NCBI RefSeq assembly: GCF_026278345.1
Contig: NZ_CP111085.1
Location: 2,120,001-2,184,000 of the forward strand
Length of the DNA stretch: 64,000 bases
Direction: 5' to 3'
DNA from: Tellurirhabdus rosea
GTDB taxonomy: Bacteria > Bacteroidota > Bacteroidia > Cytophagales > Spirosomataceae
Shown: in pieces, positions 26,053 to 35,072 of the stretch
How the letters are laid out: each line of letters starts with the position of its first letter
How positions within the stretch are numbered: the first letter of the stretch is position 1
Notes under the pieces: model-generated
The model's database searches: none
Seen by the model: only the letters and a program-made list of their open reading frames with translations
What the model was told of the DNA's origin: nothing
Program-made: the position numbers and the translations under genes

Positions 26053-27423
26053 ATGGAAACGACCGTTCAGACCCAACCGACTCCGCGCGTCAAAGGCTGG
26101 CCTCTGGTGGGCAACACCTTCCAGTTCGTGCGCGATCCCCTGGGCTTTCTCCGGCAGTTACAGCAGCAATACAGCCGCGTGGTGGGTCTCCGCATTGCCA
26201 ACCGCAACCTGACGGTGACGCTCACCCCCGACGACGCGAAGTACATTCTTCAGGAAAACAACAAAAATTACCACAAAAGCGAGGCTTACCGGGTCCTGCA
26301 ACTGTTTCTCGGCAACGGCCTGCTGACCAGCGAAGGCGAGTTCTGGCGGCGGCAGCGGCGGCTGGCCCAACCGGCTTTTCACCGGCAGCGGCTGGCGCTT
26401 CTGGTCGATACCATGAACGAGGAAACCCGCGAACTGGTCGGGCGCTGGCAAACCCACGACCCGCACTTGCCGGTCGATATTTCCGGGGAAATGATGAAAC
26501 TGGCGCTGGCGATTGTCACGCGGTCCCTCTTCAGCTCGAACGTCAAGCAGCATATCGACACCCTTTCGGGGCCGATCAACCAGATCATCGAGTTTGCCTA
26601 CGAGGCGCTGTACGACTTCGTGCGCATTCCGTTGAAATACCCCACGCCCCGCAACCGGCGCTACCTGCGGGCGGTGGATAAAATCGAGGCGGTCATCTAC
26701 GAAATGATCAACCAGCGCCGGGCCGAGCAGGGCAGCGTCCGCCACGACGACCTGCTCGAAATGCTGATGGAAGTGCAGGACGAAGAGACCGGCGAACGCA
26801 TGACCGACCAACAGCTCCGCGACGAGGTGACGACCATTTTCATGGCCGGGCACGAAACGACGGCCAACGCCCTGTCGTGGGCGCTGTACCTGCTGGCCAA
26901 ACATCCGGACGTGGTGCAGAAGCTCCGCCACGAGTTCGACCGGGTGCTGGGGCCGGACGGACAGCCCACGGCCGAAAACCTGCGCGAGTTGACCTATACG
27001 ATGCAGGTAATCCACGAAACGATGCGGCTGTATCCACCCGCCTGGGTTTTCAGCCGCAAACCGCTGACGGACGATGTGCTGCCGGGTGGTTACGCCCTAC
27101 CGGCGGGGAACGGGGTGCTGGTGTCGCCCTATCTCCTCCACCGCGACCCAAAGTTCTGGGAAGCTCCCGACGAGTTTAACCCCGACAATTTCCTGCCCGA
27201 AAAAGTGAAAGCCCGCCCGACCTACGCCTATCTGCCGTTCGGAGCGGGGCCGCGGCTGTGCATCGGCAATAATTTTGCCCTGATGGAAATGCAGGTGGCG
27301 CTGGTCCATCTGGTGCGGGCTTTCGACTTCCGGACCACGCGTCGCGACGTGATTCCGCCCGAACCGGGCATCACGCTGCGGCCCCGGGGCGGGTTGCGGC
27401 TCCGCCTCCGTAACGCGGAATGA
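26053..27423 (+). CDS. Cytochrome P450
   Basis: The 456-residue protein is a soluble-type P450 monooxygenase. The I-helix oxygen-activation motif AGHETTANA is near residue 265, the K-helix ExxR as ETMR, PPAWVFSR after it, and the haem-binding loop FGAGPRLCIGNNFALME with Cys403. The sequence resembles the fatty-acid or xenobiotic oxidising CYP102/CYP4-like bacterial group rather than camphor-type P450s. No ferredoxin or reductase gene lies nearby, so electrons must come from unlinked partners. It is divergent from purH with a 100-bp spacer. Substrate unknown. Confidence 0.92.
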   Translation: METTVQTQPTPRVKGWPLVGNTFQFVRDPLGFLRQLQQQYSRVVGLRIANRNLTVTLTPDDAKYILQENNKNYHKSEAYRVLQLFLGNGLLTSEGEFWRRQRRLAQPAFHRQRLALLVDTMNEETRELVGRWQTHDPHLPVDISGEMMKLALAIVTRSLFSSNVKQHIDTLSGPINQIIEFAYEALYDFVRIPLKYPTPRNRRYLRAVDKIEAVIYEMINQRRAEQGSVRHDDLLEMLMEVQDEETGERMTDQQLRDEVTTIFMAGHETTANALSWALYLLAKHPDVVQKLRHEFDRVLGPDGQPTAENLRELTYTMQVIHETMRLYPPAWVFSRKPLTDDVLPGGYALPAGNGVLVSPYLLHRDPKFWEAPDEFNPDNFLPEKVKARPTYAYLPFGAGPRLCIGNNFALMEMQVALVHLVRAFDFRTTRRDVIPPEPGITLRPRGGLRLRLRNAE

Positions 27424-27452
27424 TATTCCGCGCCGAAAGATATTCCGCGCCC
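27422..27452. repeat. Short direct repeat after the P450 gene
   Basis: GATATTCCGCGCC occurs at 27422-27434 and again at 27440-27452, separated by 5 nt. The first copy overlaps the end of the P450 stop codon. The rest of the 188-bp space up to the next stop codon holds nothing I can name. Confidence 0.5.
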
Positions 27453-27611
27453 AAGATTTAGCCCCGCTTCGGCCACGTGGAATGATCGCGCCCAGGCGCC
27501 CCCGCCTGACCGCAAGGATCGTCGTCAGACCCTGCCCGCTAAGGCCCCTTACCGAAACAGCGATGCCTTACTCCACGCCAGTCAACCCAGCAGAGTGAGG
27601 CACCGTTGTTA

Positions 27612-28910
27612 TTAGTTGGCCCGAAGTCCGTAAAAAAAGCCTTCAATGTTGACTGTCCGAATTTGTTGGCCTGCCGCAAAAACGCCCGCCTTCTTTACGG
27701 AGAACTTCCCGCTTATTTCTTCGCCCACATTCCCCAGCTTTTCGATGGTTATCGTTCCGCCGCTTGTCACAAGATCCGCATTCGGACCTGGCTTATACGA
27801 ACTCTCGAAAAAAGGATGATCGGGAGTAGCGCCCAGAAACGTCGTCAGATGCTCAGGCGGCGGATTTTGCTGCGTATCCCAGGGGTGCTCTCCGACCCCG
27901 CCCATCCAGTATATATCAATCGCCCCGACGCCTTCTTTCTGGGCCCCGATGCCGTAATGGGTCGAATTGACAATCCGGCCGCCAATGTAGTCCGTTACGC
28001 AGGGGAGAAACTGCCACGGCCCCCCATCGATCCGGAAGGTGATTCCGGCCTTTTTCTGCGGCAACACGGTGATACTCGACACCAGCAGGTATTTGTCTTT
28101 TACATTTGTCCCTCGCGTGTTCAGTTCAACCGTCACATTCACCGTCGTAGGCTTGTCGATGGAAGCCGGTGCGGTGTAAATCGCCGAGGCTCCCGCCGGA
28201 CTCAGTCGGCCCACGCCGCCCAGTCGCCAGGCGTCGCCTTTGCCGTTGTTTTTGATGTATTCCGCTTCCAGATCCCGGGCGTTGCTCATGGCCCTATCTT
28301 CGGTGGTAGGCGGTGCCAGCGGCCCCAGCAGGTCGGGCAGGAAGGTAATCACCCGGAGTTCGACAAAATTCCCCGCCGCCACCATCGTGGACTGAGGAAT
28401 CAGCTGGTACCACAGCGCCGCGATCCAGTCGCTGAAGTGCGTCGTCGTGACGCTGACCGTTTTAGCGGCCTCATTCACAACGGGTCTGGCTACCAGTCGC
28501 CACAGTCCTTTGTCATCCTGGTAGGCCACGCCCAGCGCCTCCGCCATGCTGACCTGCTGCTCGAACGGCTGGTACGAAAACGTCAGCGTCACGGGTTTGG
28601 CAAACTGAATACCGTGGGGCAGCAGCCGGAAGCCCTGCCCCGCCCCGGCCGGACAGGTATTTTCAATGGGCTGGATGCTGATTTGGGTATTCGTCGAAAC
28701 GGCCCCGGCCGGAATCGTAATTTTCAGTGTCTGGTCGGGCGAGGAAAACGTGCCACCGGCGGGCGTCACGGTAAAGGTGGTCTGGGCGGCGGTCGGGTTT
28801 CCCACCGGAAAGGAAACCGGCTCGACGGGCTCGGGTTCCGGAGAATGGCCCGGCTTACAGCCCGAAAGCCCGATCAGGGCGAGCAGGACAAAAAGAAAGA
28901 AGCGGTTCAT
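27612..28910 (-). CDS. Lipoprotein with a ZU5-like domain
   Basis: The 432-residue protein has a lipoprotein signal with lipobox LSGC (Cys18), then a Pro/Glu-rich linker. A ZU5-type beta domain (about 40-150) follows, with FTVTPAGGTFSSPDQTLKITIPAGAV and the closing TTTHFSDWIAAL. The remaining ~270 residues, including ASAIYTAPASIDKPTTVNVTV (Ig-like) and a Gly/Pro-rich end, match no family I know. ZU5 domains are found in surface proteins of Bacteroidota and often mediate protein contacts. It is probably outer-membrane anchored and surface exposed. Single gene; convergent with the P450 gene. Confidence 0.75.
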   Translation of the reverse strand: MNRFFLFVLLALIGLSGCKPGHSPEPEPVEPVSFPVGNPTAAQTTFTVTPAGGTFSSPDQTLKITIPAGAVSTNTQISIQPIENTCPAGAGQGFRLLPHGIQFAKPVTLTFSYQPFEQQVSMAEALGVAYQDDKGLWRLVARPVVNEAAKTVSVTTTHFSDWIAALWYQLIPQSTMVAAGNFVELRVITFLPDLLGPLAPPTTEDRAMSNARDLEAEYIKNNGKGDAWRLGGVGRLSPAGASAIYTAPASIDKPTTVNVTVELNTRGTNVKDKYLLVSSITVLPQKKAGITFRIDGGPWQFLPCVTDYIGGRIVNSTHYGIGAQKEGVGAIDIYWMGGVGEHPWDTQQNPPPEHLTTFLGATPDHPFFESSYKPGPNADLVTSGGTITIEKLGNVGEEISGKFSVKKAGVFAAGQQIRTVNIEGFFYGLRAN

Positions 28911-29067
28911 GAGTGGCGTTGTTTACAGGCGTTCAATCCGGTTCAAATTTGAACACGGGGCCTCTCCCACCCAATTCGCTTCGAGATGAGTTGCCGGAAG
29001 TGGAAACAGAACTGCTGATTTTCCGGCCTTAACTGCGTGAGGCCATCCTCAAAACCGCCGCCGGGTG

Positions 29068-30153
29068 CTAGCGGGCACCTTCCCGTTTCGTCCGGTCGAT
29101 GGTGTCCAGCAGGCCGCCGGGCTTGTCGAGCGACAGTTCCCAGAACATGATGCCGTTCAGGCCTTTTTCGCGGGCGTACCGCGTCTTGAGCGCAATCGAG
29201 CGCGGATCGTCGTAGGTAACGTACTGCTGTTTGGCGGCATTGTACAGGTAGGGAGCCCTGGCCGTATCGTCCCAGTAAGCCGTAAAGCCACTGCCGGGGC
29301 CGTATTCTTTATCAAAATCGCGGAAGGCCGTGCTGCTTTTGAACGTACCGGGCTGGTAACGGCCGTTGTTGGTCGGGGCCACGCCTTCCCACATCCGCGT
29401 GTAGAAGGCCGCCCCAATGACCAGCTTGCGGGCCGGAACGCCTTTGGCAAGCAGCGCCTGCACCGCCGCGTCGGTCGATTCGCGCTGTTCGGGCGTGCTG
29501 TACAGCGGCGTGTGGTGCCCCGTAGCGGTCGAGAAGCCGTGCACGAGGTCATAGGTCATGATGTTGACGCGGTCCACCAGCGGCATCACAGCGGTCCAGT
29601 CCACGGCTTCGTCGATGAATCGCGGAAAACCGCCCGCCGCAAAGCTGATTTCGGCCCGTCGGCCCAGTTCCTGCCGCAGCTTCCGGACGAGGTCGGTGAA
29701 ATTCGGCTTATCCTCCGGCGCGTACCGGTGGCCCGGATGGCCCGGAATGGCCGGGTATTCCCAGTCCAGATCAATGCCGTCGGCCCCAAAGTACGTCAGG
29801 TTTTCCCGAACCGACCGGGAAAACACCCGCCGGTTTTCTTCCGACGAAAACACTTCCGAGCAGGGCGCACAGCCGCCCCAGCCGCCGAGCGACACCATCA
29901 CTTTCAGGGCCGGATTCTGTTTTTTCAGTTCGACCAGTTTTTGCAAAGTCAGCGAATCCTTCCGGTTGTCGATGGCGAAGCGGTTGCCTTTTAGATGGCC
30001 AAAGCTATAGATGATGTGGGTCAGCTTACGGGCGTCGATTTCGGCCACGCGGTCGGGTCCGGCGGAATAATAAGCAATCACGACAAACGGGTCGGCGGCG
30101 CGAACGGCCGCGGGAGCCAGCAGAAAAGCAAACAGACAGAGAAGCAGGTGCAT
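29068..30153 (-). CDS. Secreted glycoside hydrolase family 18 protein (chitinase-like)
   Basis: From the ATG at 30153 the protein has 361 residues with a signal peptide (1-20, ending VRAA). The GH18 TIM barrel is shown by SLGGWGGC (about 88-95), the catalytic DGIDLDWE at 125-132 with Glu132, MTYDLVHG and the closing GLNGIMFWELSLD. The active-site residues are intact, so it should cleave beta-1,4-linked N-acetylglucosamine chains such as chitin or related glycans. No T9SS sorting domain or carbohydrate-binding module is seen. It lies 47 bp downstream of a small LTXXQ-like gene on the same strand, which may be co-transcribed by accident. Confidence 0.88.
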   Translation of the reverse strand: MHLLLCLFAFLLAPAAVRAADPFVVIAYYSAGPDRVAEIDARKLTHIIYSFGHLKGNRFAIDNRKDSLTLQKLVELKKQNPALKVMVSLGGWGGCAPCSEVFSSEENRRVFSRSVRENLTYFGADGIDLDWEYPAIPGHPGHRYAPEDKPNFTDLVRKLRQELGRRAEISFAAGGFPRFIDEAVDWTAVMPLVDRVNIMTYDLVHGFSTATGHHTPLYSTPEQRESTDAAVQALLAKGVPARKLVIGAAFYTRMWEGVAPTNNGRYQPGTFKSSTAFRDFDKEYGPGSGFTAYWDDTARAPYLYNAAKQQYVTYDDPRSIALKTRYAREKGLNGIMFWELSLDKPGGLLDTIDRTKREGAR

Positions 30154-30200
30154 GGGATTAGACAAGTTACGGCTTGACGTGACCGAACGGAAACGGCGGG

Positions 30201-30722
30201 TTACTGCCGGGCGGCCGAGTCCGGTTTGGCCTGGAATTCCTTCGGAGCGGGGGGCCGGAAGCCACCCACTTCGCGCTGCATTTCGGGTTTCTTGGTCTGG
30301 TAAAGCTTCCACTGCTCGGCCGTCAGGATGCCTTTCAGCTTGTCTTCCTTTTCCTCGTTGAGCATCATCATCATGTCCTGAATCTGCTTGCGGGCGTCGG
30401 GGCCGGGCTGGCCGCTGGGTCCGATGATGTCTTTGATGGCGGCCTGCTGCTGGTCGGCATAATCTCCGTTCAGCTTCTTGACCGCCTTCGCCTGCTCCTT
30501 GTCGAGGGCGAGGTTGTCTTTGAGCCACTTGGTTTCCTTAGTCGCCAGTTCTCCGGCGATGTTGGGAATCATCGGGCGCGACGAACCCGCCTGCGGCAGG
30601 CTGTTCATGCCCGGCTGGCGCATGCCTCCCATGCCGCCGGGATAATACTGGGCAAAGACTGACCGTGTGAACAGGGTCGCCACGGCAAACGTCATAAGAA
30701 AAAAAAGTTTGCTGTACTTCAT
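30201..30722 (-). CDS. Small secreted helical protein resembling the Spy/CpxP (LTXXQ) family
   Basis: From ATG 30722 the protein has 173 residues with a signal peptide ending VFAQ. A Gly/Met/Pro-rich stretch (YYPGGMGGMRQPGM) follows, then a helical hairpin with LALDKEQAKAVKKL and KGILTAEQWKLYQ, which carries the LTxxQ-like signature of periplasmic Spy/CpxP proteins. Those proteins act as chaperones or stress sensors in the periplasm. The C-terminal tail is Pro-rich. An in-frame ATG at 30827 would add a non-homologous leader and is rejected. The assignment is by motif and fold expectation only. Confidence 0.68.
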   Translation of the reverse strand: MKYSKLFFLMTFAVATLFTRSVFAQYYPGGMGGMRQPGMNSLPQAGSSRPMIPNIAGELATKETKWLKDNLALDKEQAKAVKKLNGDYADQQQAAIKDIIGPSGQPGPDARKQIQDMMMMLNEEKEDKLKGILTAEQWKLYQTKKPEMQREVGGFRPPAPKEFQAKPDSAARQ

Positions 30723-30861
30723 ACCCTTAAAGTTAGTGCTTAAGCAGCAGAACGCAAGTAAACGGCTTTGGCGAACGGCTCCGTTTTTTGTCAAAATTCC
30801 CAAACCGGCTCTTTTGCGCCCGCTCATCCTTCACTGACCCTTTCTTTAAAGGACTTCCAAA

Positions 30862-30892
30862 TTGTACCGTAAACGCTTTTTCCCTAATTTTG
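30862..30892 (+). promoter_or_regulatory. Predicted promoter of pdhB
   Basis: TTG at 30862-30864, a 20-nt spacer and TAATTTTG at 30885-30892 match the Bacteroidota promoter form exactly. The start codon is 38 nt downstream of the box. Confidence 0.65.
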
Positions 30893-30930
30893 ACCGTTTT
30901 TTAGACCAGACCACTTCTAACTCACATACG

Positions 30931-31911
30931 ATGAGAGAAATACAATTCCGGGAGGCGCTGCGTGAGGCCATGTCGGAAGAAATGCGCCGCGACCCGCTGG
31001 TTTACCTGATGGGTGAGGAAGTCGCTGAGTACAACGGGGCTTATAAGGTCAGTCAGGGAATGCTCGACGAATTCGGTGCGGACCGGGTCATCGATACGCC
31101 GATTGCCGAGCTGGGTTTCGCCGGGATCGGCGTTGGGTCGGCCATGAACGGACTGCGGCCGATCATTGAGTTTATGACGTTCAACTTCTCGCTGGTGGCG
31201 ATCGACCAGGTCATCAACTCGGCAGCGAAAATCATGTCGATGTCGGGCGGACAGTACTCCTGCCCCATCGTGTTCCGCGGACCGACGGGCAACGCCGGGA
31301 TGCTGTCGTCGCAGCACTCGCAGAACTTCGAGAACTGGTTTGCCAACACGCCGGGTTTGAAAGTGGTGGTTCCGTCGAATCCCTACGATGCCAAAGGGCT
31401 GCTGAAATCGTCCATCCGCGACAACGACCCCGTTATCTTCATGGAGTCGGAGCTGATGTACGGCGACAAAGGGCAGGTGCCGGAAGAAGAATACCTAATT
31501 CCCATCGGCAAAGCCAACATCACCCGCGAGGGCAACGACGTGACCCTGATCTCGTTCGGTAAAATGATGAAAGTGGCCCACCAGGCCGCCGACGAACTGG
31601 CGAAAAACGGCGTTTCGGCCGAGGTCATCGACCTGCGTTCGGTTCGTCCGATCGACTACGCGACGGTCATCAATTCGGTGAAGAAAACCAACCGCTGCGT
31701 GATCGTGGAAGAAGCGTGGCCCCTGGCGGCGATTTCGTCAGAACTGACCTACAACATCCAGCGCAATGCGTTCGACTACCTGGATTCACCGGTAATCCGC
31801 GTGAACAGCCTCGACCTGCCGCTGCCGTACGCGCCGACGCTCATCGAAGCCATCCTGCCGAACGTAAAACGGACGCTACAGGCCGTAGAAACGGTGATGT
31901 ACCGGAAATAA
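30931..31911 (+). CDS. pdhB: Pyruvate dehydrogenase complex E1 component, beta subunit
   Basis: The E1 heterotetramer decarboxylates pyruvate and passes the acetyl group to the E2 lipoyl domain. The 326-residue beta subunit has MGEEVAEYNGAYKVS, the thiamine-pyrophosphate-contacting IDTPIAELGFAGIGVGSA, and FMTFNFSLVAIDQVINSAAK. Length and the closing DLPLPYAPTLIEA agree with PdhB. The start ATG 30931 lies downstream of a good promoter; an in-frame ATG at 30862 falls in the -33 region. It stands alone: pdhA and the E2 gene are not neighbours, as in many Bacteroidota. Confidence 0.95.
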   Translation: MREIQFREALREAMSEEMRRDPLVYLMGEEVAEYNGAYKVSQGMLDEFGADRVIDTPIAELGFAGIGVGSAMNGLRPIIEFMTFNFSLVAIDQVINSAAKIMSMSGGQYSCPIVFRGPTGNAGMLSSQHSQNFENWFANTPGLKVVVPSNPYDAKGLLKSSIRDNDPVIFMESELMYGDKGQVPEEEYLIPIGKANITREGNDVTLISFGKMMKVAHQAADELAKNGVSAEVIDLRSVRPIDYATVINSVKKTNRCVIVEEAWPLAAISSELTYNIQRNAFDYLDSPVIRVNSLDLPLPYAPTLIEAILPNVKRTLQAVETVMYRK

Positions 31912-31934
31912 TTTTTGAGCGAATTTTCAATTAT

Positions 31935-31968
31935 GCAAAAAAGCCGGACGCAAATCCGGCTTTTTTGC
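31935..31968. terminator. Intrinsic terminator of pdhB
   Basis: A perfect 14-bp stem (GCAAAAAAGCCGGA with TCCGGCTTTTTTGC), loop of 6 nt, 23 nt after the stop. A- and T-runs make it bidirectional. Confidence 0.9.
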
Positions 31969-31992
31969 TTTTCAGGCACTTATCAAAAAAAG

Positions 31993-32021
31993 AAGCACCG
32001 GCCTCTGACTTGCCGGTGCTT
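31993..32021. terminator. Second hairpin terminator downstream of pdhB
   Basis: AAGCACCGGC (31993-32002) pairs with GCCGGTGCTT (32012-32021); an A-run precedes and TTTA follows. Two terminators in tandem isolate pdhB from the next gene on the same strand. Confidence 0.8.
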
Positions 32022-32140
32022 TTACTTTGTTGCGAAACACACTATATAAACGGCACCAGACTAATTTTAGTTTGCACTTTGAAAAATTAGTGCATAGTTT
32101 TTCAGAATCGTTTATTACAAAGTTCTGGGTTTTACAAAGT

Positions 32141-32476
32141 ATGCGGAGTCAGGCACAAACCATTTATGAAGTAACGGTCCAGTACATTGGTTCGCTCAAT
32201 ACGCTGCGGCAGCGGGAGCCGTTTGTGGTGTATTTCTCGAACCTTACCAAAGCCGTGGAAAACATTACCAATCACCTCGCCCTGAACGGCTGGCCGCCTA
32301 AGGTCAATTATACCGCGGTTTACCGGTCGCTGAAGCAGCGGGGCAGTTATCATTGCGATTTCGACGTGGCGGGTGCGCGCGTCTTCCGCATCCGGATTAC
32401 GCCCCGAACCCTCAACCCCGTCCTGACGACGATGGGCATCGACGAGCGGCCTTCGGAGCCGACGCGCAAAAAATAA
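32141..32476 (+). CDS. Small hypothetical protein
   Basis: From ATG 32141 the product is 111 residues, mixed alpha/beta in appearance, with YEVTVQYIGSLNTLRQREPF, AVYRSLKQRGSYHCDFDV and a basic C-terminal end (TRKK). It has no signal peptide and no membrane segment. I do not recognise a family. An in-frame ATG at 32027 would run through AT-rich leader sequence and is rejected. It is convergent with the persulfide enzyme gene, 40 bp away. The GC-rich third positions support real coding. Confidence 0.55.
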   Translation: MRSQAQTIYEVTVQYIGSLNTLRQREPFVVYFSNLTKAVENITNHLALNGWPPKVNYTAVYRSLKQRGSYHCDFDVAGARVFRIRITPRTLNPVLTTMGIDERPSEPTRKK

Positions 32477-32516
32477 ACCCGACCACCTTACGGCAGTCAG
32501 GCTGGCTTTGTGAAGG

Positions 32517-33923
32517 TTATTTCTGTTTCGACTGACAGACGAAGTCCGTCGTCGGCACCAGACCTTTAATGGCTCCGAAGCCGCCCGCTACGTCGATGAC
32601 GTTGTCAAAGCCGCGGGCTTTCAGAATAGAAGCCGCCACCATCGACCGGTAGCCCCCGGCGCAGTGGAGATAGACCGGCTTATCACGGGGAATTTCGGCC
32701 ATGTGGTCGTTGAGGTAATCCAGCGGAACGTTTTCGGCGCAGGCGACATGCTCGGCCTCGTACTCCGCCGGGCGGCGGACATCGACGACCGTCAGAGCGG
32801 GGTCTTCGGCCAGGCGGCGGGCCAGTTCCTCCGCCGGGACGGATTCTACCGTATCCACTTCTTTCCCGGCCGCTTTCCAGCTTTCAAAACCGCCTTCCAG
32901 ATAGCCGATGCAGTGGTCGTAGCCCACGCGGGCGAGCCGAAGCACCGTTTCTTCTTCTTTTCCAACGGGCGTTATCAGCGCTATCGGCTGCTTCAGATCC
33001 GGAATCAAAGCCCCCACCCAGGGCGCAAACTGCCCGTTCAGCCCGATGTTGATGGAATTGGGAACTAAGCCCCCGGCAAATTCCTGGGCCTCGCGGACGT
33101 CCAGCACGAGCGCTTCCACTTCGTTGACAGCCGCCTCAAACGCCTCGGGCGACAGCGCCTGCGTGCCCCGCTCCATAACGGTATCGATCGAGTCATAGCC
33201 CGACTTGTTCATCATCGCATTCTTGGCAAAATACGCCGGTGGCTGGCTAAGCCCGTCGAGGACTTTCTCGATGAACTCTTCCTTAGTTTTCGCCTGAAGG
33301 GCATAGTTGAAAAGTTTCTGGTTGCCCAGCGTATCGGTGGTTTCCTTGCTCATGTTTTTGCCGCAGGCCGAACCCGCACCGTGACCGGGATAGACAATCA
33401 CGTCGTTGGCAAGCGGCATGATTTTGCGGTGCAGGCTGTCGTACAGCATCCCGGCCAGATCGTGCTCGGTCAGGTCGGCCTTGATGGCGAGGTCCGGACG
33501 GCCGACGTCGCCGATGAAAAGCGTGTCTCCCGTGAAGATGGCCCGGTCCCGTCCGGTTCCGTCGATGAGCAGGTACGTGGTCGATTCGAGCGTGTGGCCG
33601 GGCGTATGCAGCACCTTCAGGCGCACGTCGCCGATGGTGAATTCTTCGCCGTCGGCCGCGACGTGGGCTTCAAAATTGGTCCGGGCGTTGGGGCCGTAGA
33701 CGATGGTAGCGCCGGTTTTCTGAGCCAGGTCGATATGTCCCGACACAAAGTCGGCGTGGAAGTGGGTTTCGAAGACGTACTTGATTTGGGCCCCATCCTG
33801 TTCGGCCTTGCGAACGTAGGGGCCGGTTTCGCGCAGCGGGTCGATCACCGCCGCTTCGCCACGGCTTTCGATATAGTAGGCTCCCTGCGCCAGGCAGCCG
33901 GTGTAGATTTGTTCGATTTTCAT
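32517..33923 (-). CDS. CstB-like persulfide dioxygenase-rhodanese fusion
   Basis: The 468-residue protein has three domains. An N-terminal metallo-beta-lactamase fold of the ETHE1 persulfide dioxygenase type (about 1-250) shows THFHADFVSG, HTPGHTLEST, GDTLFIGDVGRPDL and YPGHGAGS. A first rhodanese domain (about 265-360) has its active-site loop changed to TPVGKEEE, with no Cys. A C-terminal rhodanese domain has the active loop HCAGGYRS with Cys421. This is the order described for staphylococcal CstB, which turns low-molecular-weight persulfides into thiosulfate. It overlaps the tauE-type gene upstream by ATGA, so the two are translationally coupled. BshA in the same window suggests bacillithiol persulfide as substrate, an inference. 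Confidence 0.9.
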   Translation of the reverse strand: MKIEQIYTGCLAQGAYYIESRGEAAVIDPLRETGPYVRKAEQDGAQIKYVFETHFHADFVSGHIDLAQKTGATIVYGPNARTNFEAHVAADGEEFTIGDVRLKVLHTPGHTLESTTYLLIDGTGRDRAIFTGDTLFIGDVGRPDLAIKADLTEHDLAGMLYDSLHRKIMPLANDVIVYPGHGAGSACGKNMSKETTDTLGNQKLFNYALQAKTKEEFIEKVLDGLSQPPAYFAKNAMMNKSGYDSIDTVMERGTQALSPEAFEAAVNEVEALVLDVREAQEFAGGLVPNSINIGLNGQFAPWVGALIPDLKQPIALITPVGKEEETVLRLARVGYDHCIGYLEGGFESWKAAGKEVDTVESVPAEELARRLAEDPALTVVDVRRPAEYEAEHVACAENVPLDYLNDHMAEIPRDKPVYLHCAGGYRSMVAASILKARGFDNVIDVAGGFGAIKGLVPTTDFVCQSKQK

Positions 33924-34717
33924 AATATTTCTTTAACCAGCATGTAAATCGCCACTATTCCCACAAACCAGCCAAACGCCTTTTTTAGTTTCGCAGGCGG
34001 GATAAACCGATTGATGGCCAGTCCAACAAAGATTCCGGCAATGGACAATCCGGTGAAGGGCAGCAGGAAATTCCAGGCCATTTCGGTATGATGCAGATCG
34101 CCCAGAAACCCAATCAGTGAGTTGACGGCAATAATCACCACCGAAGTAGCCACCGCCCGCTGCATGGGCATTCCGGCCAGCAGCACCAGCATCGGCACGA
34201 TCAGGAAGCCGCCGCCCGCCCCGATGGTGCCCGTCAGCAGCCCCACGGCCAGCCCGTCGAGCGAGAGGGTTGCGTACCGAGGGCGTCCGTCGGCGGCTTC
34301 TCCCTGTTCGGGCTGCTGGTGCCGGATCATGGCCCGGGCGGCCAGCAGCATCACAATTGAAAAAAAGTACAGAATCGCTTTTTCCTTCGGCAGCGAATAC
34401 GAGTCGTAACTGACGATCGGATCGGGCAGCGCCGGCACCAGAAACCGCCGTGCCAGGTAGACGGACACGAAGGAAGGCAGGGCAAACGCCGCCGTTACGC
34501 GCAGATCGACCCGCCGGTGCAGCAGGTGACTCACGGAGCCGACCATTGAGGTCACGCTTACGACAAAAAGAGAATAGGTGGTTGCCAGCAGCGGCGCAAT
34601 CCCGAACAGATAAACGAAAATGGGCACCGTCATGATGGAGCCGCCGCCGCCCGCCAGCCCAATGACCATTCCCGCCAGCACGGCCGCTCCGTAGCCAAGC
34701 CATTCAGAAGCTGTCAT
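33920..34717 (-). CDS. TauE/SafE family sulfite/organosulfonate exporter
   Basis: The 265-residue membrane protein has about eight hydrophobic segments and the two family repeats, [15 protein letters not shown] near residues 22-36 and [17 protein letters not shown] near 160-176. TauE/SafE proteins export sulfite, sulfoacetate or thiosulfate-type anions. It sits between a DUF2892 gene (40 bp upstream) and the CstB-like gene (4-nt overlap). In staphylococcal cst operons a tauE gene has the same neighbour, which supports export of the sulfite made during persulfide oxidation. Expression is likely from the CRP-type promoter at 35.0 kb. Confidence 0.88.
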   Translation of the reverse strand: MTASEWLGYGAAVLAGMVIGLAGGGGSIMTVPIFVYLFGIAPLLATTYSLFVVSVTSMVGSVSHLLHRRVDLRVTAAFALPSFVSVYLARRFLVPALPDPIVSYDSYSLPKEKAILYFFSIVMLLAARAMIRHQQPEQGEAADGRPRYATLSLDGLAVGLLTGTIGAGGGFLIVPMLVLLAGMPMQRAVATSVVIIAVNSLIGFLGDLHHTEMAWNFLLPFTGLSIAGIFVGLAINRFIPPAKLKKAFGWFVGIVAIYMLVKEIL

Positions 34718-34757
34718 GCCGACAAATTAAAGAAAACCTGCTGAAGCCACCAGCCTT

Positions 34758-34973
34758 TTACCGATTTGAACCGGCTTTAGGCCTGAACGGGCAGGTGTTG
34801 ATACCAAAGAGCGTGTACAGCGGGCAGAAGCCGACCAGCGCCGTCAGCAACGGAACGAGGGCCAGGATGCCCAGCCAGTTCTGGTAATACATGCCAGCGG
34901 CCCCGATCAGCAGGGCCAGCATCAGCCGGAGAAGGCGGTCGGTCAGGCCGACGTTTTTGCGCAACAGGTTCAT
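34758..34973 (-). CDS. DUF2892 (YgaP-like) small membrane protein
   Basis: The 71-residue protein has two hydrophobic helices and begins MNLLRKNVGLTDRLLRLML, the usual N-terminus of DUF2892. The second helix ends with GFCPLYTLFGINTC, a conserved pair of cysteines. In YgaP this domain is fused to a rhodanese and anchors it to the membrane; here it is a separate protein in an operon that encodes rhodanese domains, which fits. It is the first gene behind the predicted Crp/Fnr-controlled promoter. Confidence 0.9.
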   Translation of the reverse strand: MNLLRKNVGLTDRLLRLMLALLIGAAGMYYQNWLGILALVPLLTALVGFCPLYTLFGINTCPFRPKAGSNR

Positions 34974-35000
34974 GGCGATAGTTTGGTTCTGAAACTGTTA

Positions 35001-35008
35001 CAAAAGTA
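35001..35008 (-). promoter_or_regulatory. Predicted -7 box of the persulfide operon
   Basis: On the minus strand the sequence is TACTTTTG, an exact TAnnTTTG, 27 nt before the DUF2892 ATG. At the expected -33 distance (around 35029-35031) there is CAG instead of TTG, so basal strength should be low. Confidence 0.6.
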
Positions 35009-35029
35009 TCGGTTCCCGGGGCGGCTGTC

Positions 35030-35045
35030 TGTGACCGGGGTCACA
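35030..35045. promoter_or_regulatory. Crp/Fnr-type operator TGTGAC-N4-GTCACA
   Basis: TGTGACCGGGGTCACA has perfect 6-nt arms and matches the CRP consensus TGTGA-N6-TCACA. Its centre is about 33 nt upstream of the -7 box centre, near -41 of the predicted start of the DUF2892-tauE-cstB transcript. The adjacent gene (35073-35675) encodes a Crp/Fnr protein, the obvious candidate to bind here. Confidence 0.75.
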
Positions 35046-35072
35046 CTGGCGAAGAGAAGAACGAGGCCGCCA

